64,000 nt of DNA, from NCBI GenBank assembly GCA_013054445.1, contig JAAMPI010000030.1, positions 27,579 through 91,578 on the forward strand, written 5' to 3'. Every line of letters starts with the position of its first letter. Positions within the stretch are counted from its first letter, which is position 1. Below, in pieces: positions 1-8,773 of this stretch. The notes under the pieces were generated by a model that made no database searches, was not told the DNA's origin, and saw only the letters and a program-made list of their open reading frames with translations. The translations under genes and the position numbers were made by a program. This DNA is from Cudoniella acicularis. Taxonomy: Eukaryota; Ascomycota; Leotiomycetes; Helotiales; Helotiaceae.

Positions 1-432
1 AAAGAGGCCGAAACTCAACTTAGGGTAAGCCAACTTCTTCAAATCGAGCAACTTGCTGATCTATTCTAGCTTAAATCTTAATGGATCATGCGTTTTCTCC
101 GTGACATGTCTCTAGATTCCGCAAAGGAGCAGTATACATCTGCCATACCATACAAGGATATGATAATAGGTGTAGGTCTCGATTCTGATGGATTCGAACG
201 GCCCCCGGCAATGTTTGAAGACATCAAAATAAAAATTGCGAGCGATGATCCGGCTTATATGGAGGATAATTGGGTTCTCCATAACCTCCTCATGCTTCGA
301 GAAAGGTGTAATATGACGAACGCGGATCTAGCACAGCTGCAACGTAATGCAGTTGCCATATGCTGGGCAAACTCCGATATCAAACGCTCAGTACTGGCTG
401 ATATTGATGAGTTTGAAACGTCTTTCGTCTGA
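1..432 (+). pseudogene. adenosine/adenine deaminase remnant
   Basis: The reading frame 88-432 matches the fungal adenine/adenosine deaminase family: a FLRDMS segment, then IIGVGLDSDGFERPP, then SDDPAYMEDNWVLHNLL near the C-terminus. In intact family members roughly 90-100 residues lie between the PPAMFED and IASDDPAY blocks and carry the zinc-binding HCD and HxxH segments. Here the blocks are directly joined in frame at about 222-228, so the catalytic core is gone. The N-terminal barrel with the HxH zinc ligands is also absent; an in-frame TAA lies at 79-81. The aspartates of the SDDP motif remain. I read it as a 5'-truncated, internally deleted pseudogene. An unusual intron could mimic the internal gap, but I see no GT...AG there. 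Confidence 0.72.
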
Positions 433-770
433 TATGGCATCTTGAATTTTGATTTTTCTGCATGAGATCTCAAAACAATGTTCAATATCCTTCGAGTTAC
501 TAGATGCGAATGTTTAAGGCCAAATTGTTCCATTAAAACAATTACCTTCTGCAAAGTGGGCCACTTTCCCGGTTTCACAAGTGTGTCGCGTGAAAACGGC
601 TGCGGCGCGGTATAGGAGACGATCTCCCCCACTCTCAGAGGTAAATGCAACGTACCACTGATAGCTTATCTTCACGGCCAAGAGTTATTCAAAAACCTTT
701 CGATGAGGGCTTTTTTGTCAATTTTAGTCCTAGAGTTTCTCTTTCGTTCATTTTGTGTACGCTCAACAAA
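433..770. other. intergenic, nothing recognised
   Basis: Short spacer between two decaying genes on the same strand. It contains a CT-rich stretch just before 771 that may be the old 5' leader of the downstream transporter. No intact ORF or repeat is convincing; the minus-strand ORF overlapping 255-650 is a shadow. Confidence 0.5.
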
Positions 771-2523
771 ATGGCAACCCAGAAGGCAGCCAGCATGGTT
801 GAAGGGGAACTTCAAGAAGTCAGCCTTTATACCCAAGCGTTAGCCAAACGAGTTTTACGAAAAATTGACACTCGGATATTACTCATTATGTTTGTCACCT
901 ATAATATGAATTTTATGGATAAGACTATTTTGTCATTGGCAGCTGTCTTTGGCTTGGAAGAGAACAATCACCTCGTTTGAACGCAATATTCCTAGGTATT
1001 CTCGATACTCTATTTTGGATACCTCTTCTTCGAATACCCTACAACCCTTTTGATCCAACGGCTACCTGTTGGAAAATATCTCTCCGGTGTCACTCTTGTT
1101 TGGGGTGCAATTGTTGCCTGTACTACAGCATGCACGAGCTTTGGAGGGCTGGCTACCTGTCGGTTCTTCCTTGGTGTAGCAGTAAGTTATGATTGTTTTG
1201 GTTAGTGCAGAGGTCATGCGAATAGCCTTCATCAGGAAGCAACTGTTTCGCCAGCATTTGTGTATGTCACAAGCATGTGGTACACTAGAGACGAAATCCC
1301 TGCTCGAACGGGAGTTTGGTTTGCGGGGAACAGCTGTGGTGGCTTCATCGCATCTCTTTTGGCTTACGGTATTGGCCAAATCAAGGAACCACTTCACCCG
1401 TGGCAGTGGATGTTCCTCGTATGCTGACAAGTGCTCTTCGCGGACTATCGCTGACCGAATGTAGATATTTGGAGTGGCCACCAGCCTTTAGAGTATTGCG
1501 ATATTTTTCTTCCTCCCCAACACGATCAGTCACGCAGAACTCCTAACAGAAGAAGAGAAACAATATGCTGAGGACTGCGTGGTTACTGGTGGGACGGGAC
1601 GAACTGAACCTATTAACAGCCAATGGAAAATCGAGCAAGTTTTTGAATGTCTTAGAGATCCAAAAACCTACTTCTTTGCTGTCATCTCTATCTTGACCCA
1701 GGTAAATAGTCATCTAGCCCCTACCTCTGATTTTTCTAATGTCTGGTAGATCCCAAATGGCGGCACAGGCAGCTTTGGAAACCTTGCACTTAAAAGCTTT
1801 GGGTTTATGAGCCTTCAATCGACTTTGGTGACTCTTCCCGCATCGGTCATTTCCATGACCATAATTTTGACAACTGGGTGGCTGGCGAGTCGGTACCGAA
1901 ATATCACGACATTTTTGATCATTGCGGTCGTCATTCCTCCTGTCGTCGGAAGTGCTCTGATTTTCTCCGAGAAAGTGAAGGGCGTTCGCCTTTTTGCATA
2001 TTATTGTGTTAGTCAATGCAGCCTTATGTTTTTTTTGTTAATATATCCTTGATTTTACTGACATTTCACAACTTCAAACAGGCCCCAGTGCTATTTCCCT
2101 TGCGCTAGGCCTGGTCTCCTCCAATTATAAAGGCGTCACGAAGAGAATGGCGGTCACAGCCGTGCCTTTCCTCACCTATTGTGCAGGGAACATTGCTGGA
2201 CCGCAAACTTTCATATCCTCGGAAGCAAAAAGGTTCGTAATTTCTCTAGGGGCTGGAAAATGTTGTGCGCGATACTTAAAACTAACCTTCTTCCAAGCGG
2301 CTATCCTACTGCTTTTAAGGCAATCGTCATATGCTACGGCTTCGTTATGATCATATCCCTAAGCTTCCGACTCTACCTGACACTAGCCAACAGGTCTCGC
2401 GATAAAAAGGAAGGGGCTGCGACAGTCGAACAACCTGCGATACCAGGCAAAGTAGAACTGACAGCGGAAGATTACGAGGACATCACGGATTTCAAGACAC
2501 CAGGATTTCGGTATCGCATGTAA
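771..2523 (+). pseudogene. MFS transporter of allantoate permease (Dal5) type, broken
   Basis: Pieces in all three forward frames line up with the anion:cation symporter (allantoate/nicotinate permease) family. The N-terminus starts at ATG 771 with KIDTRILLIMFVTYNMNFMDK, followed by GVTLVWGAIVACTTACTSF near 1085-1150, then YTRDEIPARTGVWFAGN near 1280-1340. WKIEQVFECLRDPKTYFF lies near 1625-1680, YCAGNIAGPQTF near 2175-2215, and a C-terminal tail ends at TGA-adjacent TAA 2521-2523. The frame breaks near 965-980, 1010-1050, 1420-1500, about 2005-2080 and about 2230-2300, including stops inside conserved helices. Two plausible introns (from about 1183 and 1700-1749) survive. In a live cell this would have been a 12-helix plasma-membrane permease for a nitrogen compound. 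Multiple independent lesions make it a pseudogene rather than a sequencing error. Confidence 0.85.
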
Positions 2524-3218
2524 CGTGCAACGAAGATTTACAGAGTGAAAGCCAGGGCGGAAGCCCCGAATGCGACCACGCGTAAAGTGGTTGAGGCTCA
2601 AGCGGTGAGTCGTATAAATAACGCCAATCATGAAGAAAGAAATGTCGAAAGACGCGTCGTGCAAATGCGGTGCAATGACCCACTTTCTGGTGTTTGCTTG
2701 GTCCTAAAATAGATATTTCGCTTGTTGTTCGAATCAAACCCCTTTTTCTCGTGTTAGTAGGAAGGCTGTGAAGAGGCCCTTCCAGCAATCTCGACATGGT
2801 CGCATATTTCAAAAATTGAGCCAATTAGTACGCAGATTTCGCGATCACGGCTAGGTGCATCAAGTGCTGTGCCAACCGGCGCTGGTGTTTTGACAAGGGG
2901 GGCCGCCGAAATTCGCCTGCCTTACCGCAGAACCCTGCTTACCTTGACCAATGCAGGATGAGGCGGTGTTGTACGGAGCGCAAGGAATGCGTTCGTGTAT
3001 GAGCATACACGTAAAGAATTTCCTCATACATATATGGGGGCTAGTGCCTTTCCACAGCTTTCCATCTTCACTTCACTTTTCCTCATCCTCAGCCGTCAAG
3101 TCAAAGTCAAGTCAAGTTCACTATACAATAATCACTCCGTCTCCTCTTCACTTCCAATCTTCTCCTCAACAACAAACACACATCCATCCTCTCGAAGTTA
3201 ATTCAAGCAACTGCCAAA
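2524..3218. other. intergenic and promoter of the small gene at 3219
   Basis: The first 400 bp hold only shadows. From about 3020 it looks like a fungal promoter/leader: a TATA-like ATATATGG at 3029-3037 and a long pyrimidine-rich CT/TC tract from 3050 to 3180 leading to ATG 3219 in a GCCAAAATGGCC context. A 5'-UTR of roughly 100-150 bases is inferred. Confidence 0.5.
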
Positions 3219-3458
3219 ATGGCCTCAGTCTACGGAACCACTGCCACTTCCCTCGCCTCCGTCGGTACCGTCCTCCCAACCGGCATCGCAAACGGCACCT
3301 ACACCAACGGCACAACCACCGGTGTCACTGCACCAACACCAACCGGTTCCAGCCCCGCTGCCACGACAACCAAAGCCTCTGGCGCCAGCGCAGGAAAGAA
3401 AGCGAGCCTCGGCGGCATCGCCTTAGTCGGAATGATGCTCTTCGGACTATTGCTATAA
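3219..3458 (+). CDS. small Thr/Ser/Gly-rich protein with hydrophobic C-terminal tail
   Basis: 79-residue intronless ORF. The start is supported by the AAAATGGCC context and the pyrimidine-rich leader. The sequence is dominated by T, S, A, G and N, with two or three N-G-T sites that could be glycosylated. It ends in a strongly hydrophobic stretch (GGIALVGMMLFGLLL, residues about 65-79) preceded by GKK. That resembles the tail of a GPI-anchor signal or a C-terminal membrane anchor, but no classical N-terminal signal peptide is visible, so secretion is doubtful. Small proteins like this are common in filamentous ascomycetes; the function is unknown. Codon use is C-ending rich, unlike the A/T-rich flanks, which supports real coding. 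Confidence 0.65.
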   Translation: MASVYGTTATSLASVGTVLPTGIANGTYTNGTTTGVTAPTPTGSSPAATTTKASGASAGKKASLGGIALVGMMLFGLLL

Positions 3459-4690
3459 ATGGCGACAGACACATAATTCTTGGGCGGTTTTCTGCATCAC
3501 ATCGATCGATCGATTCTGATGAGTGAGAGGAAGGTTGGATACTTGGGACTGGGGAAGGAAACGAAGGGAAGGGAATGAGGCTTCGTCTCAGCTCATCTCT
3601 TACATTTTAGAGATTTAGAGAGCGAGAAAGGGGAAGCGTGTATTAATTTTTCTGGTTGTGCGGATGTTGCTATTTTTTGTGTTGTTTTCTAAAATGGCAA
3701 TTTGTAACTTATATACACCGCATTATTATGGCATGGAATGGTTATTGGTATTTACAATGGCGACGTACGCGTCGTCTCATCTCACAATCAATTTTTATTG
3801 TAGCTTGCTCTTTAACAATCAAAAGAAGCTGCAATAACTTTTACCCATTTGGATCTTCTTTCTCGAGTGACTTCGTTATTTTTTTGGGGGGGGGTTCCTG
3901 TGCCTGTTTAATTTCTTCCCTCGTGTTCTCGGAAATGAAAAATTGGTGAGACCGTGAGAGAGAGACGCAGGTGTGAGGCTCAGTAGGCGTTTAGGACACC
4001 GATAACCTTACAGTACGTGGAGGAATCCTATTTTGCATAGCAGGATTTCTTATGCACAGCAAGAATTTTCATGTACAGTTCATGTTTCAGCACCATACTT
4101 TCCTTAACCACACACTCTATTACATAGACGAAACTCCATAAACACGTAAAAAACAAGCTTTCTCAGTTTTGAAAGTTGCGTGTTGTTTGTGTACGTATAA
4201 TAAGGTGAGGCTGGGAGCCTCATGCACACACAACCCCTTCAGGATGGACGCACAGTTACAAAGTCACGGCTGGGGACTTGGCGTGTACACGTGCCATGAT
4301 TCGTGATTGGTTGCTAGGTGCGAGGGGGCTGTGAGATGTTGGGTGGTGGGTGGTTGGTTGTTTGCTGGTTTGGGGGCCAGGCAGAAAATACGGTATGCGA
4401 TATTGATATGCAATGCGTGCGTGTGCGTGCACGCATGCATGGGAGAGCCTCAAAGGGGTGCGATGCGCTGTTGATGAGGCTCGGGTGTGGGCCGGTTGGT
4501 GTTTGTGGCGTTTCGTGTTTGTGGCGTTTCGTGTTGATTGATTGGCTTGATGGTTTCAGGAGTTGGGGCCGATGTTAGTAGGGGATGAGGGTTGGGCCGA
4601 AACACTCGGGTCGAGTGATGGGTTGTGAATGCAAAGGGTAGGAAGAGGGATTAATATATTCAGTGTTTGTCGTTTTAAAAGAGATTTTGA
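3459..4690. other. intergenic with an alternating purine-pyrimidine stretch
   Basis: No convincing gene. Contains a G run near 3888-3895 and a purine/pyrimidine alternating GTGCGTGTGCGTGCACGCAT stretch around 4415-4436, which could adopt Z-DNA. A CGTTTCGTGTTTGTGG duplication lies near 4505-4535. ORFs here are shadows of low-complexity sequence. Confidence 0.45.
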
Positions 4691-5130
4691 CGGATGTTGT
4701 AGTGGTTTGTTTTTGAAGTGCTTTGGGCGAGTTGGTGCGATAAATCGTAGACTTCTTCAGGTAGTTGTGCTAGAGCAAAATATCAGAAGCCTTTAAAAGA
4801 TTTTAATTCAAACAATTTATTTTCATCAAAAAATTACGATTTGTACTAATGAGAAATGTGCGCTCTAATTGATTGCTTCTGTTTTAAGGGTGTTTTAAAG
4901 TGTTGTGGTGGTTAGATTTTGAAGCGTTTTGGGCGAGTTGGTGCAATTGATTGTCCACTCGTTCAGGTAGTTAGCTGCGCTGAAGCAAAGCGTCAGAAGT
5001 CATTAAAAGATTTTTAATTCAAACAACTTATTTTCATGAGTAAATTACGATTTATATCAGTGGGAAATGTGCCTTCCAATTGATTGCTTCCGTATCGAGG
5101 GTGTTTGAAAGTGTTGTGGTTAGATTTTAG
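4691..5130. repeat. imperfect direct tandem repeat, unit about 206-210 bp
   Basis: Unit 1 (about 4691-4896) and unit 2 (about 4897-5105) share long blocks. TTTTGGGCGAGTTGGTGC-like sequence occurs at 4721-4738 and 4927-4944, then TTCAGGTAGTT, AAAAGATTTTTAATTCAAAC, TTATTTTCAT and TAATTGATTGCTTC appear in both units in order. A third partial copy begins with GTTGTGGTTAGATTTT at about 5112. The copies differ by scattered substitutions and short indels, so the duplication is old. No coding capacity is seen. Confidence 0.8.
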
Positions 5131-5771
5131 AAAGTTCATAACTCCGAAATAAGATCTTACGCATAAATTCAGGCAACGAAATAGAGGATTTAAAACTTGC
5201 GCAATAAACTAATCAAAAAATACTGTTTCCCGTACTGACTGATAAGTAAACTAGTTAACTACAGCCACGCCTGTGAAAACTTTTCAAAACGAAGTTGTGT
5301 CTGGATTCTGGAGTGTTGAGTGAAACTGTGGCTTATGAGATTGGTATTTACGAACTCTTTATAGTTTCATTGTCGCAGAATTCCAACTCAAACCGTCGCT
5401 GTGTCAGTATTTCTAATTTACGTTTAGATCTTTCATTACTATTTTCAATTGTTGTTCGGTTGTGCCAAAATCAACCACGATTCCGGAACAAGATGTACCT
5501 ACACTGAAGACCCATTAGCCGCTGCCAACCATTGCAAGCGGCTATTGACCGTGTTGGTGTTTCCGTATTATCGTTTACATCAAATTTTACCAACATCTCA
5601 TCGCGGGCCTAGCTTCAAATTCCCACATTTAAGTAGATCGTGCACGCCGGAATTTGATTGGGACTTCCACTCAAAGGATCGACGAACTGCAGTATCTGAA
5701 ACTTCAAACAAACTAATCCTTCATTCTCACCTTCAAAATCGCACAACTTGTCTCTCATCCAACCTTCCACG
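5131..5771. other. intergenic upstream of cysteine-rich gene
   Basis: AT-rich first half. From 5449 an ORF reads GCAKINHDSGTRCTYTEDPLAAANHCK, which has the look of a cysteine-rich secreted domain but lacks a signal peptide and runs on into unrelated sequence that overlaps the next gene. I treat it as a possible relic, not a gene. 5710-5771 is the pyrimidine-rich leader of the gene at 5772. Confidence 0.4.
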
Positions 5772-6377
5772 ATGTCGTGCGACCCTATATCCAACTTCAA
5801 TACAACCACCATCAGCAGTCAGAACAGCTGCTTCCTCGCCAACATCGCTCCTAACACAAACAAAGCCACCAACCCTACTATAACCACCGTCTTCAACAAC
5901 TGCTGCAACTCATTCGCGCCTGCAACCATCAAAAATACCTCAGATGGCTGTTACCTCTCCTGCAGCAATTTTGACAGCAATACCCAAGAAGGAAGATTTG
6001 CAACTTGTTTTACGATGAGCGTAGCGAGTGCGAATAATGAGGTCCCAATTGCAGATTTAATGGCGATGGAGTGGCGTTGTTTTCCTGGGGAGGTGGGGCC
6101 GGTGCCGAAGAGTTTGGACTCAACTTTGGAGCTGAGGGGTATGGCGGGGAGTGTGGCGTCTTCTGAAAAAGGGTTTTCTGTTGGTGCAATGGCTGTAGTG
6201 GGGATTGCGCTTTTGGGATTTTTTAATGCAATAGGATGGGACAAGGTGTTGGGCGTGGAATGTTTTTGGCGTTTGAAGGAGAAAGTGCATTTCTTATGGA
6301 GTTTGGTGTTACTATACTGTACCAGGAAGGGGTCGGGTTTTCAGTGCGCATTAAATAAGCCTGGACTTTGGAGTTAA
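5772..6377 (+). CDS. cysteine-rich protein with C-terminal hydrophobic segment (paralogue of 7021 gene)
   Basis: 201 residues from ATG 5772 (CACGATGTCG). An upstream in-frame ATG at 5748 adds eight residues but does not fit the paralogue, which also starts with MSS. The domain has C near residue 23, then a vicinal CC (NNCCNSF), then DGCYLSC and FATCF; the paralogue at 7021 shows the same C...CC...CxLxC...C order. A hydrophobic stretch (MAVVGIALLGFF, about residues 139-152) follows, as in GPI-type or tail-anchored surface proteins. About 48 further residues follow it; they look non-conserved and may be a stop-loss extension. There is no clear signal peptide. Probably a surface or secreted protein of unknown function. 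Confidence 0.6.
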   Translation: MSCDPISNFNTTTISSQNSCFLANIAPNTNKATNPTITTVFNNCCNSFAPATIKNTSDGCYLSCSNFDSNTQEGRFATCFTMSVASANNEVPIADLMAMEWRCFPGEVGPVPKSLDSTLELRGMAGSVASSEKGFSVGAMAVVGIALLGFFNAIGWDKVLGVECFWRLKEKVHFLWSLVLLYCTRKGSGFQCALNKPGLWS

Positions 6378-7020
6378 AATGGCGGGCATGGGAGAGAGGT
6401 TCAATTGCCTAAGCACTGTAAAGTACTGTAAATTAGCGAATATATGCTAGAAGTTTGTGGGCTGATTCTTGAAGCTTGGTGATCATGCACAGCGATGCAT
6501 GCCCTGAAATTTAGCGAACATGCACTGTTTTTTAGTAGTTGAGCACTGTAACTTGGCGACAAGTACGCTGGGGATCCGGCAACTAATTCAGCAGTCTGTG
6601 CTGCGCAGTCACCTAAAACACTTCAAAAAATAAACTCTCTGTCATAATATTACACGATTAAATCACAAGCAAAAAGAATTATTTGACTTCATTCTTCCTG
6701 TTGGTTGCACAGATTTTCTTTAAATTTTGTAGTTGTTTAACTGTTTTGGAGTGTTCTTCCTCATACACAGGAGGTCTTACCTAGGGGAGGCGAAGCCAAA
6801 TGTAGTCGCGACAATATCGCCCTGAAACTCAATAGCCGCTGGGCAATTTTTTATGTCAATAGACAATTCTCTTAAAATCAGTCCACTGCGCTCTGTACTA
6901 ACTAACAAGTTTGGGTCCTCTCTTGCCTTATCCGTCGTTACGACCTATAAGTTCGGATCTCGAATCCAATATATCAATTAAATACCACAAGCCCTCGAAC
7001 GAACCCAATTCTCAGTAAAT
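6378..7020. other. intergenic with short degenerate repeats
   Basis: 6410-6575 carries three degenerate copies of a motif resembling GCACTGTAAATTAGCGA followed by ATGC-like sequence (AAATTAGCGA at 6430-6439, AAATTTAGCGA at 6507-6517, a weaker TAACTTGGCGAC near 6551). The rest, up to the ATG at 7021, is unremarkable; 6960-7020 may be the leader of the next gene. Confidence 0.5.
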
Positions 7021-7419
7021 ATGTCATCTAATTCATCAAATGGAATTCCCAATACGTGCAGCGGACCATTCTCACCCGCCTCTTTACTCAACTCATCCTC
7101 ATCCGACTACCAAAATGTCTGCGTTATCGATACCGCTCCTACCTCGAGCACTCCTGCACAGGCCATTCTTGCATTCAAGGACTGTTGCACAATGGAAGGT
7201 CAAAATGGAAAATTCACAGAGAAGGACGACGTGTGTCAGTTGACTTGTAAGCTTTCAAACACCGACATGGGAACATTGAACTCTTTTGAAAATTGTTTTG
7301 TCAACAATGCAAGCAATTCTACGATCTCCTGCCTCGATCTAAGCCTCTTTAATAGCCTAAATGTCCGCAAACTTAGAATTCGGACTAGTCCCAACCTTCC
7401 GTCTTTTCCTAGGCTCTAA
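7021..7419 (+). pseudogene. 3'-truncated paralogue of the cysteine-rich gene at 5772
   Basis: The first ~100 residues parallel the 5772 protein: an S/N-rich start, a cysteine near residue 35 (NVCVIDTAP), a vicinal CC (FKDCCTMEG), DVCQLTCKL, NCFVNNASNS and a further cysteine. Homology to fungal sequence ends abruptly at about 7325-7335. From there the frame reads through the antisense of a transposase relic to a chance stop at 7419. The hydrophobic C-terminal segment present in the 5772 copy is therefore lost. I infer truncation by transposon insertion or rearrangement. It may still be expressed as a shortened secreted-type domain; the cysteine core is intact. Confidence 0.6.
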
Positions 7420-7542
7420 CTACTCAACCCGAGCTTCTAACTGTTTAATTCGAAGCTCTGCCTATACTAAAGCATAGTCCTTTTCCTCGAATCCTTTTAT
7501 AACCTTCTTAAAGAATAGACGACCAGTTAGAAGATCAGGCTC
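7331..7542 (-). mobile_element. C-terminal end of a pogo/Fot-type (DDE) transposase, RIP-mutated
   Basis: Read on the minus strand from 7542, the frame gives LTGRLFFKKVIKGFEEKDY, then RIKQLEAR, LEPRKRRKV and TSPNSKFADI. This coiled-coil plus KRRKV...SPNSKFA arrangement is typical of the C-terminus of fungal CENP-B/pogo-like transposases. Four in-frame stops are all TAG at places where CAG (Gln) would fit, as expected from C-to-T mutation at CpA, the RIP pattern. Only the end of the element remains; the DDE catalytic region is not seen. It sits antisense against the truncated gene at 7021. Confidence 0.6.
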
Positions 7543-7552
7543 GCCTAATCAG

Positions 7553-7858
7553 TGTCACAGACCTAGTTCGACGCCTTGGCGCCAGGCTAGATTGACTTGA
7601 TAATAGTCGACTTAATGACTTGATTCGACGCTCGTCGATTCAATGACTTGACGACTGACCGAATGACTCACTATCCAGGGGAGTCACTTACGGACTGCTT
7701 CGCTTACTAGCGCTATTTGTGTAGTTAAATAGAGCTTCTCTCTCCGGAAGAACCTCTTCTTCTCTCCTTAGCTTAGTCTCTTCGATAATACAGCACCTTC
7801 TTGCAAATACGTCCCCACGTGACGTCAGGGCCCCTAGTGCCTTTGCAGAGCTGTAACA
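7553..7858 (-). mobile_element. solo-LTR-like segment, about 306 bp
   Basis: On the minus strand the segment begins TGTTACAGC and ends CTGTGACA, giving the short TGTnACAG...CTGTnACA inverted termini of LTRs. Inside are a TATTTAA box-like sequence and CACGTGGGGACG. No matching second LTR, primer-binding site, gag or pol was seen in the window, so it would be a solo LTR. The flanking five bases (ATCAG and CTAGT) are not a target-site duplication, which weakens the call. It lies directly beside the transposase relic, suggesting nested insertions. Confidence 0.4.
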
Positions 7859-8773
7859 CTAGTACTTGTCTCAAGCACGTCTCACTTATAGTCTAGATAT
7901 ATAGCTTGACGCCCTTATAGTTTACTCGACATAGTTAATAATACACTTGATTTACCCTAATTGAGTCCTCTAGACGATCTCCGTGATTCTATTGCTTGTA
8001 TTGATGATACCACTCATCCGACTAGCTGGAGTCGACAATTCCAATAGCTCAAGCGTTGTCCTATAATCACGTGCTCTACGTTGACGGGGCCTCAAGATCG
8101 TGCGCTTCTTCTATCTGTCGCAAACTTCGTCAAGATCGCCGCTGAACCGATCTACCCTAGGTATTTTGCCATCCGGGGACCCAATCCTTTTGCAGTCAAT
8201 ACAATAAATAGCACTGGTTGATACCATTTTGCTATGATGGGGTGGTGATAATAGAAGTTCTTATGGGATGGTGGTAAGTCATCGAGCAAAGATAAGCAGT
8301 ATGTGCGAGGGCTGTACGTGCTCGAACATCTTGTCACCTGCAGAGATTTAATCACCAGGCATATTCGAGCTTCGTCCATTCTTCTATGTACAATTTGAGT
8401 TTTGCCAGTTGACTGACAACGGTGCAGACCAACTACCAATCATCTCACAAATCAAGATTTTGTGGATATCACTCTTGCATAAGTCACGAATTCTCGCTAG
8501 TCAACTACAGGTGTGGCAATGTATTCTGGATATATTGTTTTTTGCAGCGGAAAATGCCGAAAACGAGGCAGAGCTGAAATGCGAAGCAAAGAAATTGCTT
8601 CCTGCTATTTCAACGTGATACGTCGCATCCTACTGCCACCAGTCCTTCGACGGCGTTTCAAACAAGGCGGATAGGCAACTCTTGCATGCCCTTCAGCTTC
8701 TGAGTCTATATAATCTAGCTTTAAAACAAGTTATATGTTAAGCGTGTGGCCTTAACCGCCACAACACGATAGT
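7859..8773. other. probable degenerate repeat followed by intergenic sequence
   Basis: 7859-8160 continues the base pattern of the adjacent relics; on the minus strand one frame stays open if TAG is read as a mutated CAG, but I recognise no domain. 8160-8773 shows only shadows and should contain the 3' flank of the sugar transporter, whose stop is at 8774. Confidence 0.35.

Noticed and set aside
1..60. Telomere-like TTAGGG near the left edge
   Set aside because: Single chance occurrence (CTTAGGGTAAG), not an array.
5449..5883. Cysteine-containing ORF reading CAKINHDSGTRCTY
   Set aside because: No signal peptide, overlaps the better gene at 5772 in another frame, and most of its length is leader sequence.
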